Source: an uncultured Lachnospiraceae bacterium (GTDB lineage: Bacteria > Bacillota > Clostridia > Lachnospirales > Lachnospiraceae). Taken from it: 64,000 bases of DNA. Shown piece by piece: positions 35,282 to 44,407 of this stretch. A program made the translations under genes and the position numbers. The DNA lies in assembly GCA_910578085.1 (NCBI GenBank), contig CAJTPM010000002.1:1-64000 (forward strand). The letters run 5' to 3'. The notes under the pieces are model-generated. The model worked only from the letters and a program-made list of their open reading frames with translations. It was not told where the DNA came from and searched no databases. Numbering within the stretch: the first letter of the stretch is position 1; each line of letters begins with the position of its first letter.

Positions 35282-35931
35282 CGGCAGAAAGACAGACGGC
35301 TTTTATCCGCTCACTGGATGAGGGCAACACAACTTTTTTAAATGAGATAGAGGTCGAGGCGAGGGAAGCGGGCGTACCCATTATCAGGCCGGAAACACAG
35401 AGGCTTTTGCGTTTTTTACTGGAGATGCAAAAGCCCTGTCGGATTCTGGAAATTGGATGTGCGGTCGGCTTTTCTGCGTTATTGATGAGTGAATATGGGA
35501 TGCCTGAGAGTCGTATTACGACAATAGAAAATTATGAGAAGCGAATCAGACAGGCCAGAGAAAATTTCAAAAGGGCAGGGAAAGAGGAAAGAATCACTCT
35601 GCTTGAAGGGGATGCTGCAAAAATCCTTCCAACCCTGACAGGTCCTTATGATATGATATTTATGGATGCTGCAAAAGGGCAGTATCTTACCTTTCTGCCG
35701 GAGGTGATGCGCCTGCTTTCGCCGGAGGGACTTTTGGTCTCCGATAATGTACTGCAGGAGGGGGATATCCTGGAATCCCGTTACGCGGTGACAAGACGTG
35801 ACCGTACGATCCATAGCCGCATGCGGGAATACCTGTACCGGATCACCCATGATCCCCGGCTTGAAACCGTGATCCTGCCGGTTGGGGACGGCCTGGCAGT
35901 AAGTAAAATGCGGCATGCGGTTGAGCGATAG
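35278..35931 (+). CDS. trmR: O-methyltransferase, TrmR-like (tRNA 5-hydroxyuridine)
   Basis: SAM-dependent methyltransferase of 217 residues with motif I ILEIGCAVGFSALLM, IFMDAAKGQY and LLVSDNVLQEG, the pattern of the COG4122 group. Its place between the MltG-like gene and a U32 protein matches Bacillus yrrM, which methylates 5-hydroxyuridine at tRNA position 34 to 5-methoxyuridine. The start is a TTG overlapping the previous stop (TTGA). Confidence 0.85.
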   Translation: MTAERQTAFIRSLDEGNTTFLNEIEVEAREAGVPIIRPETQRLLRFLLEMQKPCRILEIGCAVGFSALLMSEYGMPESRITTIENYEKRIRQARENFKRAGKEERITLLEGDAAKILPTLTGPYDMIFMDAAKGQYLTFLPEVMRLLSPEGLLVSDNVLQEGDILESRYAVTRRDRTIHSRMREYLYRITHDPRLETVILPVGDGLAVSKMRHAVER

Positions 35932-35985
35932 CTGACCGGGGATATGTACTCCATGGCATCCGCTGCAAAAACACAGAGGAATATT

Positions 35986-37215
35986 ATGCGCAAAGTAGAA
36001 CTTTTAATCCCGGCAGGAAGCCTGGAAGTATTAAAGACAGCGGTGATTTTTGGCGCCGATGCGGTCTATATAGGAGGAGAAATATTCAGCCTGCGGGCAA
36101 AGGCCAGAAATTTTTCCTTTGAGGAGATGGAAGAGGGGATTCAATTTGCCCATAAACGAAACGTAAAAGTCTATGTGGCGGCCAATATTTTTGCTCATCA
36201 TAAGGATATCGAGGAGGCGGAGGAATATTTTGAAAAACTGCGCAGGATGAAAGAAAAGCCGGATGCCCTGATCATTTCGGATCCGGGACTGTTTCTTGTC
36301 GCAAGAGAAGTATGGCCGGAAATAGAGATCCATATTTCCACGCAGGCAAATAACACAAACTATAAGACATACCTTTTCTGGCATAAACTGGGGGCAAAAC
36401 GGGTGGTCTGTGCCAGGGAGCTTTCTCTGAACGAAATAAAAAAGATCAGAGAGCATATTCCGGAGGAGATGGAGATAGAGGCTTTTGTGCATGGCGCCAT
36501 GTGTATCGCCTATTCCGGCAGGTGCCTGCTCAGCAACTATATGACTGGAAGGGATGCCAATCAGGGAGCCTGCACACACCCATGCCGCTGGAAGTATGCG
36601 GTGGTGGAAGAGAGCAGGCCCGGGGAGTACCTGCCGGTGTATGAAAATGAGCGGGGAACGTTTCTGTTTAATTCCGGCGATCTGTGTATGATAGAGCATA
36701 TACCGCAGCTGTTGGAGGCCGGGATCGACAGCCTGAAAATAGAAGGCCGGATGAAAACGGCACTTTATGTGGCGACGGTGGCGAGAACTTACCGGAGAGC
36801 GATAGATGATTATCTGGAATCGGAAGAGTGCTACCGGAAGAATATGGACTGGTATAAACAGGAGATCGGGAAATGCACTTACCGTCAGTTTACGACCGGT
36901 TTTTATTTTGGAAAGCCCGGACGGGAATCTCAGATCTATGATTCCTCGACTTACCAGAGCGAAGCGGTGTATCTGGGGATGATCGAGAAGACAGATGAAC
37001 AGGGATATGCTTATCTGGAACAGAAAAATAAATTTTATGTGGGGGATGTTGTTGAGATCATGAAACCGGATGGCAGAAATATTCCGGTTCGTGTAGACGC
37101 TATGGTGGATGAAGAAGGAATTCCGATGGAAAGCTGCCCCCATGCAAAACAAAAGTTCTCGGTCAGACTCAGTGAAAATCCGGATCCTTGCGATCTGCTT
37201 CGGATGCTGCAATAG
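35986..37215 (+). CDS. U32 family protein, TrhP-like tRNA uridine hydroxylation factor
   Basis: Protein of 409 residues. U32 signatures are ELLIPAGSLEVLKTAVIFGADAVY (split over the first ~35 residues), IHISTQANNTNY, MEIEAFVHGAMCIAYSGRC and the Cys pair region NQGACTHPCRW. Next to the TrmR-like gene it is probably the prephenate-dependent factor that forms 5-hydroxyuridine-34 in tRNA (Bacillus yrrN/yrrO). Only one U32 gene is present, closest in length to YrrO. ATG at 35986 follows AGAGGAA. Confidence 0.87.
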   Translation: MRKVELLIPAGSLEVLKTAVIFGADAVYIGGEIFSLRAKARNFSFEEMEEGIQFAHKRNVKVYVAANIFAHHKDIEEAEEYFEKLRRMKEKPDALIISDPGLFLVAREVWPEIEIHISTQANNTNYKTYLFWHKLGAKRVVCARELSLNEIKKIREHIPEEMEIEAFVHGAMCIAYSGRCLLSNYMTGRDANQGACTHPCRWKYAVVEESRPGEYLPVYENERGTFLFNSGDLCMIEHIPQLLEAGIDSLKIEGRMKTALYVATVARTYRRAIDDYLESEECYRKNMDWYKQEIGKCTYRQFTTGFYFGKPGRESQIYDSSTYQSEAVYLGMIEKTDEQGYAYLEQKNKFYVGDVVEIMKPDGRNIPVRVDAMVDEEGIPMESCPHAKQKFSVRLSENPDPCDLLRMLQ

Positions 37216-37401
37216 ACAGCGGTTCTGCAAAAGCCGGACAAAGTAATTCAGTCTGCTGCCTGTGTACGGCAGAAAGATCTTATATACATTTTGCATAGAG
37301 AAAAAAGGGATTCTTTTCTAAATTTATCTTATATTACAAAAATATAATTCCCTCTTGCAAAGTAAAAAAAAGTGGAGTATCGTAAAAGGGTAAAAAGAAA
37401 C

Positions 37402-37460
37402 TGTATACAGGAATACAAGAACGAAGATGTTCCAAAGCGTGGCTTTTGGGACATTTTTTT
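37402..37460 (+). promoter_or_regulatory. glnN leader terminator with overlapping alternative hairpins
   Basis: The terminator is ATGTTCCAAA...TTTTGGGACAT followed by T6 (37427-37460), about 27 bases before glnN. Upstream lie two small hairpins with six-base loops: TGTAT-ACAGGA-ATACA (37402-37417) and GAAC-GAAGAT-GTTC (37419-37432). The second shares bases with the left arm of the terminator, so the structures exclude one another. This resembles leaders controlled by ANTAR antiterminator proteins. Confidence 0.6.
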
Positions 37461-37486
37461 GCGGAACTTAACAGGAAGGAGCAAAA

Positions 37487-39598
37487 ATGAGTGATATGAT
37501 GAACGTAGAAGAACTGTTTGGCCGTAATGTGTTTGACCTGGCAAAGATGCGGAGCCGTCTGCCGAAAAATGTCTATAAAGAAGTAAAACATGTGATGGAT
37601 AAAGGCGGGGAACTGTCCATGACTGCCGCGAATGTGGTGGCGAAGGAGATGAAGGATTGGGCGGTGGAACATGGAGCGACGCACTATACGCACTGGTTCC
37701 AGCCGTTGACCGGTATCACGGCGGAGAAGCATGATGCGTTTGTGTCCCATCCCGATGAGGATGGGAAAATGATCACAGAGTTCTCCGGCAAAGAGCTGAT
37801 CAAAGGGGAACCGGATGCCTCTTCTTTTCCCTCCGGAGGTCTGCGGGCGACTTTTGAGGCGAGAGGATATACAGCCTGGGATATCACTTCCCCGGCATTT
37901 CTGAAAGAATCTGCCTGTGGGACAATTCTGTGTATTCCTACGGCATTCTGCTCCTACACAGGGGATGCCCTGGATAAGAAGACGCCGCTTTTGCGTTCCA
38001 TGGAGGCGCTGAGTAGTCAGGCGCTTCGCATTGTGCGTCTGTTTGGCGATATGACGGCGACGAAGGTGACGGCCTCGGTAGGACCGGAACAGGAATATTT
38101 TCTGGTGGATAAAGATCTGTATTTGCAGAGGGAGGATCTGATGTTTGCCGGACGCACCCTTTTTGGTGCACCGGCCCCAAAAGGGCAGGAAATGGAAGAT
38201 CACTACTTTGGTGTGATCAAGGAACGTGTGGGTTCCTACATGAAGGATCTGAATGAGGAATTATGGAAGTTAGGGGTGACGGCGAAGACTCAGCACAACG
38301 AGGTGGCTCCGGCGCAGCATGAACTTGCTCCGGTATATGCTACGGCAAATATAGCGGTGGATCATAATCAGCTTGTGATGGAGACCATGAAGAGAATCGC
38401 TTATCACCATGATCTGCGCTGCCTGCTGCATGAAAAGCCCTATGCGGGGGTAAATGGTTCCGGCAAGCACAATAACTGGTCGATCACAACGGACAGTGGG
38501 GCGAACCTGTTAGATCCCGGTGATACGCCAAATAAAAATATCCGGTTTTTGCTGGTGCTTGCCTGTATTATGAAAGCGGTTGACGTTCATGCGGATCTGT
38601 TGCGCCAGAGTGCGGCGGATGTGGGCAACGATCACAGACTTGGGGCCAATGAAGCGCCTCCCGCCATTATCTCAATTTTCCTTGGAGAACAGCTGGAGGA
38701 TGTGGTAAAGCAGCTGATTGAGACAGGGGATGCGGCAAAACTGAAAGAGGGCGGCAAGCTGGAGACAGGCGTTTCCACACTGCCTGATTTTGAGAAGGAC
38801 GCCACCGACAGAAACAGAACTTCACCCTTTGCTTTTACAGGCAACAAGTTTGAGTTCCGTATGGTGGGTTCTGCAGACTCCATTGCCAGTCCGAATACCA
38901 CGTTAAACGCTATTGTCGCGGAGGCTTTCTGTGAGGCGGCGGACAGGTTGGAACAGGCGGAAGATTTTGATATGGCGGTACATAATCTGATCAAGGAATA
39001 TATGACGGAGCATCAGAGGATCGTCTTCAACGGTAACGGTTATGCCGAAGAATGGGTAGAGGAAGCGGAAAGACGGGGACTGCCCAACATTAAATCAATG
39101 ATTGAAGCTGCCTCTACGCTGACTACGGACAAAGCGGTGGCATTGTTTGAAAAGTTTGGCATTTTTACGAAAGTGGAGCTGGAATCCAGAGAGGAGATCA
39201 TCTACGAAACCTATGCAAAGACGATCAATATCGAGGCACTTACGATGATCGATATGGCAGGCAAGAAGATTATTCCGGCTGTTGTCAAATACAGCAGGAA
39301 TCTGGCGGATACCGTGAATGCGGTTAAGGCAGCGGGAGCAGATGCTTCTGTGCAGGCAGATCTCTTAAAGACGGTGTGTGAGAAGCTGGCAACAATGCAG
39401 GCGGCTTTGAGAAAACTTGAAAAAGTGGAAACGGAAGCCGGCAGGATGGAGGATGCAAAGGAGCAGGCATTCTTTTATAAGGATGTGGTGAAGGAGGTAA
39501 TGCAGGAACTCAGAACACCGGCCGATGAACTGGAAATGATCGTGGATAAGGAGATCTGGCCGATCCCGACGTATGGGGAGTTGATGTTTGAAGTTTAA
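37487..39598 (+). CDS. glnN: Glutamine synthetase, type III
   Basis: Protein of 703 residues, the GSIII length (far longer than GlnA). Family features include ATHYTHWFQPLTGITAEKHD near residue 65, SFPSGGLRATFEARGYTAWD, the metal/ATP region QHNEVAPAQHELAPVYATAN and ANRTSPFAF-like NRTSPFAFTGNKFEFR. It makes glutamine from glutamate and ammonia in the cytoplasm. AGGAAGGAG precedes the ATG at 37487. A terminator in its leader implies control by antitermination, fitting nitrogen regulation. Confidence 0.97.
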   Translation: MSDMMNVEELFGRNVFDLAKMRSRLPKNVYKEVKHVMDKGGELSMTAANVVAKEMKDWAVEHGATHYTHWFQPLTGITAEKHDAFVSHPDEDGKMITEFSGKELIKGEPDASSFPSGGLRATFEARGYTAWDITSPAFLKESACGTILCIPTAFCSYTGDALDKKTPLLRSMEALSSQALRIVRLFGDMTATKVTASVGPEQEYFLVDKDLYLQREDLMFAGRTLFGAPAPKGQEMEDHYFGVIKERVGSYMKDLNEELWKLGVTAKTQHNEVAPAQHELAPVYATANIAVDHNQLVMETMKRIAYHHDLRCLLHEKPYAGVNGSGKHNNWSITTDSGANLLDPGDTPNKNIRFLLVLACIMKAVDVHADLLRQSAADVGNDHRLGANEAPPAIISIFLGEQLEDVVKQLIETGDAAKLKEGGKLETGVSTLPDFEKDATDRNRTSPFAFTGNKFEFRMVGSADSIASPNTTLNAIVAEAFCEAADRLEQAEDFDMAVHNLIKEYMTEHQRIVFNGNGYAEEWVEEAERRGLPNIKSMIEAASTLTTDKAVALFEKFGIFTKVELESREEIIYETYAKTINIEALTMIDMAGKKIIPAVVKYSRNLADTVNAVKAAGADASVQADLLKTVCEKLATMQAALRKLEKVETEAGRMEDAKEQAFFYKDVVKEVMQELRTPADELEMIVDKEIWPIPTYGELMFEV

Positions 39599-39637
39599 TA
39601 GCATTTGAAATAGAGAGCTTTGCTCACAATAAGAAAA

Positions 39638-39687
39638 ATATCCCTACGAATAGATCTGATAGAGGTCTGTTCGGGGGGTATTTTTTT
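39638..39687 (+). terminator. Terminator after glnN
   Basis: ATATCCCTACGAATAGATCT pairs with AGGTCTGTTCGGGGGGTAT (few mismatches), followed by T7. The stretch 39688-39850 holds AT-rich sequence with a TATAAT at 39774-39779 but no clear -35 box. Confidence 0.75.
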
Positions 39688-39850
39688 ATTCCGAAAATTG
39701 GTAGATAACATGCTAATTTTGTTGAATAAAGCGTTAAATTTGCAAAGCTGTTTTATTATTTACAGTTGCCAGATATAATAACAAAATGATTATGCGGTGC
39801 AGGATAAGGCAGGGCAGAAATTAGAATGTTTACATATCAGGTGGTGTATA

Positions 39851-41038
39851 TTGGAAGAGAGGTTTGAGTTCCTGAAAAAAAACAGAGGGTTTACTTTGAC
39901 AGAGCTGATTGTTGTGATAGCAGTCAGCGCTGTTCTGCTGTCCGTCTCTGTTGCAGGGATCGTTGCATGGGTACATCACGCAGATTTTGTCCGCAATGAA
40001 AATTATGCGGAGACGATCTACTATGCGGCTCAGTCTGAGCTGACAAGATACCGTGCCAACGGCCAGTTAAAGGAGCTGGAGGAGATTGTCAGAAAAGAGA
40101 ATACAGATATTGCGGGAAAGGTTCCGCAGGAGGCCGGCGCCGAGATCGGCGCAGAATACGCTGACAGATTATATTATATGAAAAAGGATCAGGGAACGGC
40201 AGATATCAATACCCCTCTGGGGGGATTACTGGCAGATTATATTTATGATGGCAGTATCATGGAAGGCGCTGTCTGTATAGAGTTTGATCCTGTCGACGGT
40301 ACGGTTTATTCCGTCAGCTACAGCGACAGAAATGAGAGACTTGTTTATAAAGCGCCTGAAGAGACGGACAGGAAAGAAGCTTTTCTGATAAGCCGAAGCA
40401 AAGAAATACGCAAAAAAGAACGTATGGGTTATTACAGTGTGGAATTGTCGGAAGCTGCCCCCGGCGCCGTAGGAAAAACCAGACTGGAACATGTGGAGCT
40501 TGTCAATGAAGAGCAGCTTTATCTGAGATGGTCGCTGCCGGAAAAATACAGCGCAATTCGAGGCTTTTTATCCTATACAATTGAAATATATGATAAAAAT
40601 AGTGGTGATAATAAACCGGAATATACTTTTGTCATAAAGGGAAATAAACTTAGAGAGGCGGATGCTTCCCTGCATATAAAGGATGCAGACGGGAATATAG
40701 TACCGGAATATCTTGTGGAGTGTACAGGGAAAAATGGAGCGGACGAGGACATTCGGCATGAGTTCATTGCTTATAACAGTGGAGAAGAGATGTATCTTTT
40801 GTTAGACTCCATCGATTATGGCGCGGATCCGGGGATGATAACAAAGGATACCACGGTGGTATTGACGGATGTTTTCAGGACGGATGCCTTCAAAAACAGC
40901 GCCAGTATTCTGCAGCTTTTTTCGGAGCCGGAAGATATTTATATCAGAATGCAGGCCCAGGGAAAACCTTATAAGACCAGCGCCTGGAAACAGAGCAATA
41001 CTTCCAATACCATGTTTGCATCCATGGAAGAATGGTGA
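39851..41038 (+). CDS. Prepilin-like protein with N-methylation motif
   Basis: Protein of about 395 residues. Near the N terminus KKNRG/FTLTELIVVIAV is a textbook prepilin peptidase site with Glu at +5 and a single hydrophobic helix; the remainder is a large extracytoplasmic region with no recognised fold. I chose TTG at 39851 because AGGTGGTG lies upstream and the leader peptide is then short; a GTG at 39797 is the alternative. A minor pilin or pseudopilin is likely. Only pilT is adjacent; no prepilin peptidase or pilus assembly genes are in the window. Confidence 0.8.
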   Translation: MEERFEFLKKNRGFTLTELIVVIAVSAVLLSVSVAGIVAWVHHADFVRNENYAETIYYAAQSELTRYRANGQLKELEEIVRKENTDIAGKVPQEAGAEIGAEYADRLYYMKKDQGTADINTPLGGLLADYIYDGSIMEGAVCIEFDPVDGTVYSVSYSDRNERLVYKAPEETDRKEAFLISRSKEIRKKERMGYYSVELSEAAPGAVGKTRLEHVELVNEEQLYLRWSLPEKYSAIRGFLSYTIEIYDKNSGDNKPEYTFVIKGNKLREADASLHIKDADGNIVPEYLVECTGKNGADEDIRHEFIAYNSGEEMYLLLDSIDYGADPGMITKDTTVVLTDVFRTDAFKNSASILQLFSEPEDIYIRMQAQGKPYKTSAWKQSNTSNTMFASMEEW

Positions 41039-41142
41039 AGGTTGCGTACTATGCCGGATGATTCGGACGGCTGTGAAACAGAGAACATATTCGGGCAGCG
41101 GAGAACGAAGGCAGGGGATAGACTGGTAAAGGAGAAGGGCAT

Positions 41143-42192
41143 ATGGAAAGACTGAACAATGTGATAGCAATGGCAAGACAGGCAGGAGCATCAGATATTC
41201 ATATATCGGAGGGGCGTCCTCTTCTGGTGCGGATCAACGGCAGACTTGTACAGGCGCAGTTTCAGCCGGAAAAGAGCCGGATCCGGGAGATCATTCTGGA
41301 AGCGCTGGATGGTGAACAGAGAGACCGGCTGGAGGCAGGACGGGATCTTGACTTTGCGATTGCCACGCCGGATGGACAAAGACAGCGCGTTAATGTATTT
41401 CGTTTTCAGGGGAAACTGGCGGCAACGATTCGGCTGTTAAACAGTTATATTCCAAGCCTTGAAGAGTTAAAACTGCCCGGAGTGCTGAGGGAAATGGCGA
41501 AGGAACCCCGGGGACTGATTCTTGTCACAGGGCCCACAGGCAGCGGAAAGTCTACGACGCTGGCATCTATAATACAATATATCAACGAAAACCGGGCGGA
41601 GCATATCATCACGGTGGAGGATCCGATTGAGTACGTCTATGAGGATAAGCTTTCGCTGATCCACCAGCGTGAGGTGGGAGAAGATGTGGGCAGCTTTGCA
41701 GGCGCGTTGCGCAGTGCGCTGCGGGAAGATCCGGATGTAATACTGGTGGGAGAGATGCGTGACTACGAGACGATCTCTGCAGCGGTGACAGCGGCAGAAA
41801 CAGGTCATCTTGTGATGTCAACGCTCCACACTACGGGTGCGGGCCAGACCATTGACAGAATTATCGACGCCTGTCCTGTTGGGGCACAGAATCAGATCAG
41901 GACGCAGATTTCCGGTATCCTGAAAGGAATTGTGCCCCAGTGTCTTATTCCCACAGCAGACGGGAAGGGCCGCGTTGCAGCGACAGAGATCCTGACCGGT
42001 ACGGATGCGGTGTTAAACCTGATCAGGGAAAATAAGTGTTATCAGATGGGATCGATCATGCAGTCCTCGTCGGCAAACGGCATGCATACGCTGAACTGGG
42101 ATCTGTGCCGTCTAGTGCGTGGAGGTGATATCTCGGTACAGAGCGCGTTCAAGTACTCCAATGATAAAAAAGACCTGGAGCAGTTTATGTAG
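41143..42192 (+). CDS. pilT: PilT-type ATPase
   Basis: Hexameric secretion-type ATPase of 349 residues. Walker A is GPTGSGKST, the Asp box ITVEDPIEYVYEDKL, Walker B LREDPDVILVGEMRDYETI and the His box GHLVMSTLHT. The N-terminal PAS-like part (ASDIHISEGRPLLVRINGRL) and the overall length match PilT/PilU retraction ATPases, not the longer PilB assembly class. It probably retracts type IV pili. It lies 105 bases after the prepilin-like gene. Confidence 0.93.
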   Translation: MERLNNVIAMARQAGASDIHISEGRPLLVRINGRLVQAQFQPEKSRIREIILEALDGEQRDRLEAGRDLDFAIATPDGQRQRVNVFRFQGKLAATIRLLNSYIPSLEELKLPGVLREMAKEPRGLILVTGPTGSGKSTTLASIIQYINENRAEHIITVEDPIEYVYEDKLSLIHQREVGEDVGSFAGALRSALREDPDVILVGEMRDYETISAAVTAAETGHLVMSTLHTTGAGQTIDRIIDACPVGAQNQIRTQISGILKGIVPQCLIPTADGKGRVAATEILTGTDAVLNLIRENKCYQMGSIMQSSSANGMHTLNWDLCRLVRGGDISVQSAFKYSNDKKDLEQFM

Positions 42193-42267
42193 GAGCTGTG
42201 GTGGCGGCATATATGGTTATAAATAATAAAAAAGCTTTATTTTCATACTTATTTTTTAAAAAAGTAC

Positions 42268-42296
42268 TTGCTTTTTAAAAAACAATCCTGTATAAT
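42268..42296 (+). promoter_or_regulatory. Promoter of tRNA-Gln
   Basis: TTGCTT (42268-42273), 17 bases, perfect TATAAT (42291-42296); the tRNA begins 17 bases later. Confidence 0.8.
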
Positions 42297-42312
42297 ACCT
42301 AAAGTAAGTTAA

Positions 42313-42384
42313 AGGGCTATCGCCAAACGGTAAGGCAACGGACTCTGACTCCGTCATTTCAAGGTTCGAATCCTTGTAGCCCTG
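42313..42384 (+). tRNA. tRNA-Gln (anticodon CTG)
   Basis: A 72-base cloverleaf: acceptor stem AGGGCTA/TAGCCCT with discriminator G, D arm with CGCCAAACGGTAAGGC, anticodon stem ACGGA/TCCGT with loop CTCTGAC (anticodon CTG), and T arm with GGTTCGAATCC. CCA is not encoded. It reads CAG codons. Confidence 0.96.
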
Positions 42385-42390
42385 TGTGAA

Positions 42391-42425
42391 ATCCCGGAAG
42401 GAAATCTTCCGGGATATTTTTGTTT
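42391..42425 (+). terminator. Terminator of tRNA-Gln and intron insertion target
   Basis: ATCCCGGAAG pairs with CTTCCGGGAT around a five-base loop, followed by ATTTTTGTTT. The group II intron remnant begins in or right after the T-tract. Confidence 0.85.
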
Positions 42426-43546
42426 GCCCAGCATGGGCGTTTTCTAACGGGTGAAAGTCCCGAGTGCGCGTAGGCAACAGGCGGTATCACAGGTACTCAC
42501 TCCGATATTTGAGGAGCAATTTCACGACCACAGTTATGGATTCAGACCAAACCGATGTGCGCAACAGGCAGTCTTAAAAGTACTGGAAATGATGAACGAT
42601 GGACATAACTGGATTGTGGACATTGACCTTGCAAAGTTCTTTGACACAGTAGGCCATGACAGGCTAATGACAATCTTCGGACGAACAATAAAGGATGGAG
42701 ATGTCATATCGGTGGTAAGAAAATTTCTTGTCAGTGGTGTAATGATTGATGACGAGTATGAAGATACAATCATCGGTACACCACAGGGAGGGAATATATC
42801 GCCGCTGTTAGCAAACATCATGCTTAACGAGCTGGACAAGGAACTTGAAGTAAGAGGGCTGGATTTCGTCCGGTATGCAGACGACCTAATCATTATGGTC
42901 GGAAGCAGACAGGCGGCAGAACGAGTAATGAAGAGCATAACCCGATATATCGAGGAAAAACTTGGATTAAAAGTAAAGGCCGAAAAGAGCAAGGTTGATA
43001 AGCCCAAGGGCATAAAGTATCTCGGTTTTGGATTTTACTATGACGCATTTGCCAAAGGATATAAAGCCAGACCACACCCCAAGGCAGTAGCAAAGTTCAA
43101 AGCACAAATGAAGAAATTCACGTGCAGGAGTTGGGGAGTAAGCAACGATTACAAAGTGAATAAACTCAACCAGCTTATCCGAGGATGGATTAACTACTTC
43201 AAAATCGGAAGTATGAAAGGTCTGTGCGAACGGCTGGATAGCAACATACGCTATCGTCTGAGAATGTGTATTTGGAAGCATTGGAAAACTCCGAAGAACA
43301 GGGCAGAGAATCTGATGAAACTTGGAATCAGCCGAAAATATGCATGGTCTACGGCATATACAGGGGCAAGAATTGCCTATGTATGCCAGAGAGGCGCCAA
43401 CGAGTCAAATGCAAAGTGGCTTGAACGGAGCCGCGGGAAGGATATGAAAAAGACTTCCCACGGTCAAAATAGAAAGCCAGCGTCTTGAGGCGCGCCAGGT
43501 AGAGCGGGCTTATAGCCTGCATCCGAACCACCCGTTTTACGGGTGG
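42426..43546 (+). mobile_element. Deleted group II intron
   Basis: The first ~45 bases after the tRNA terminator (GCCCAGCATGGGCG ... AACGGGTGAAAGTCCCGAG) match the 5' end of domain I of bacterial group II introns. At about 42472 this passes straight into the middle of a reverse transcriptase frame, so most of domains I-IV and the first part of the protein are gone. After the reverse transcriptase there is no recognisable domain V; only two short hairpins are seen (near 43503-43519 and 43528-43546). The element cannot splice. Insertion directly behind a terminator hairpin is typical of class C introns. End coordinates are approximate. Confidence 0.75.
42475..43488 (+). pseudogene. Group II intron reverse transcriptase/maturase, N-terminally truncated
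   Basis: The frame starts within the domain at QQAVSQVLTPIFEEQFHDHS and keeps the following fingers/palm motifs: YGFRPNRCAQQAV, DIDLAKFFDTVGH with the first catalytic Asp, GTPQGGNISPLL and the catalytic YADD box (VRYADDLIIM), then the maturase (X) domain. About 100 N-terminal residues, including the start codon, are missing. The GTG that opens the frame at 42451 belongs to intron RNA and is not a real start. Confidence 0.85.
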
Positions 43547-43583
43547 CAGCGATTTTAAAACCGGGAAAATCTTAAAAAAAGAC

Positions 43584-43612
43584 TTGCGGCAGCAGAACGC
43601 GCAGAGTACAAT
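43584..43612 (+). promoter_or_regulatory. Promoter of the thioesterase-cvfB genes
   Basis: TTGCGG (43584-43589), 17 bases, TACAAT (43607-43612), about 80 bases before the thioesterase start. Confidence 0.65.
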
Positions 43613-43693
43613 GTACTTTGTGACAGGCAGAATATGGCGAGAAAGTGACAGGACGGCAGACAAAGCTGTCTGTCGGGAAAGAAGGAAGCGGAA

Positions 43694-44407
43694 ATGTACA
43701 CATTTGACGCAAGAATCAGATACAGCGAGGGGGACTGTGAGAACAGACTGACGATGAACAGCCTGTTAAACTATTTTCAGGACTGTTCCACGTTTCAAGC
43801 GGAAGACCTCGGGCTTGGTGTGAGATATATGCTGGACCGCGGGCTGGTGTGGGCCTTAAGTTCCTGGCAGATCGATGTGGAGAGATACCCGGAGATCGGG
43901 GAAAGCGTGAAGGTAGGTACACTGCCCTATGCGTTCAGGGGCTTTATCGGATACCGTAATTTCTGGATGGAGGATGGGGGCGGAAAGCGGCTTGCCGTCG
44001 CAAATTCGATCTGGACACTGCTCGATCTTAAGACAGGAAAACCGGAGAAGCCCTCTCAGGACATGTATGATGGCTATGTGCTTGATCCGAAGCTTGAGAT
44101 GGAGTATCTGCCAAGGAAGATCGTGGTGCCGCAGGAGGGGGAGGCGAAACCGGAGTTTGTCATCACAAGGCAGCATCTGGACAGCAACCACCATGTCAAC
44201 AACGGACAGTATGTGAAGATGGCGCTTGAGTATGCGGAGGAAGCGTTTGCGATCAGGCGTCTGCGGGCGGAATATAAGAAACAGGCATATCTGGGAGATG
44301 TCTTCTACCCCGTGGTATATGCGAAGGAGGATGGCTGCGCGGTAAGTTTAAATGATAAAACCGGCGAGCCCTATGCGGTTGTGGAGATGACCGGAGAAAA
44401 AGGATGA
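43694..44407 (+). CDS. Acyl-ACP thioesterase
   Basis: Protein of 237 residues with two hotdog domains, as in FatA/FatB-like enzymes. Matching segments are SLLNYFQDCSTFQAEDLG, WALSSWQIDVERYPE, RNFWMEDG and the second-domain TRQHLDSNHHVNNGQYV with the catalytic-type Asp/Asn-His. It hydrolyses acyl-ACP to free fatty acid. ATG at 43694 follows GAAGGAAGCG. Its stop overlaps the next start (ATGA). Confidence 0.9.
   Translation: MYTFDARIRYSEGDCENRLTMNSLLNYFQDCSTFQAEDLGLGVRYMLDRGLVWALSSWQIDVERYPEIGESVKVGTLPYAFRGFIGYRNFWMEDGGGKRLAVANSIWTLLDLKTGKPEKPSQDMYDGYVLDPKLEMEYLPRKIVVPQEGEAKPEFVITRQHLDSNHHVNNGQYVKMALEYAEEAFAIRRLRAEYKKQAYLGDVFYPVVYAKEDGCAVSLNDKTGEPYAVVEMTGEKG

Noticed and set aside
36031..37296. 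Reverse-strand open frame of 421 codons
   Set aside because: It is the antisense of the U32 gene, with no start site and no recognisable domain.
42451..42475. GTG as true start of the reverse transcriptase
   Set aside because: These bases belong to domain I of the intron RNA; the protein homology begins abruptly after them, so the start was lost by deletion.
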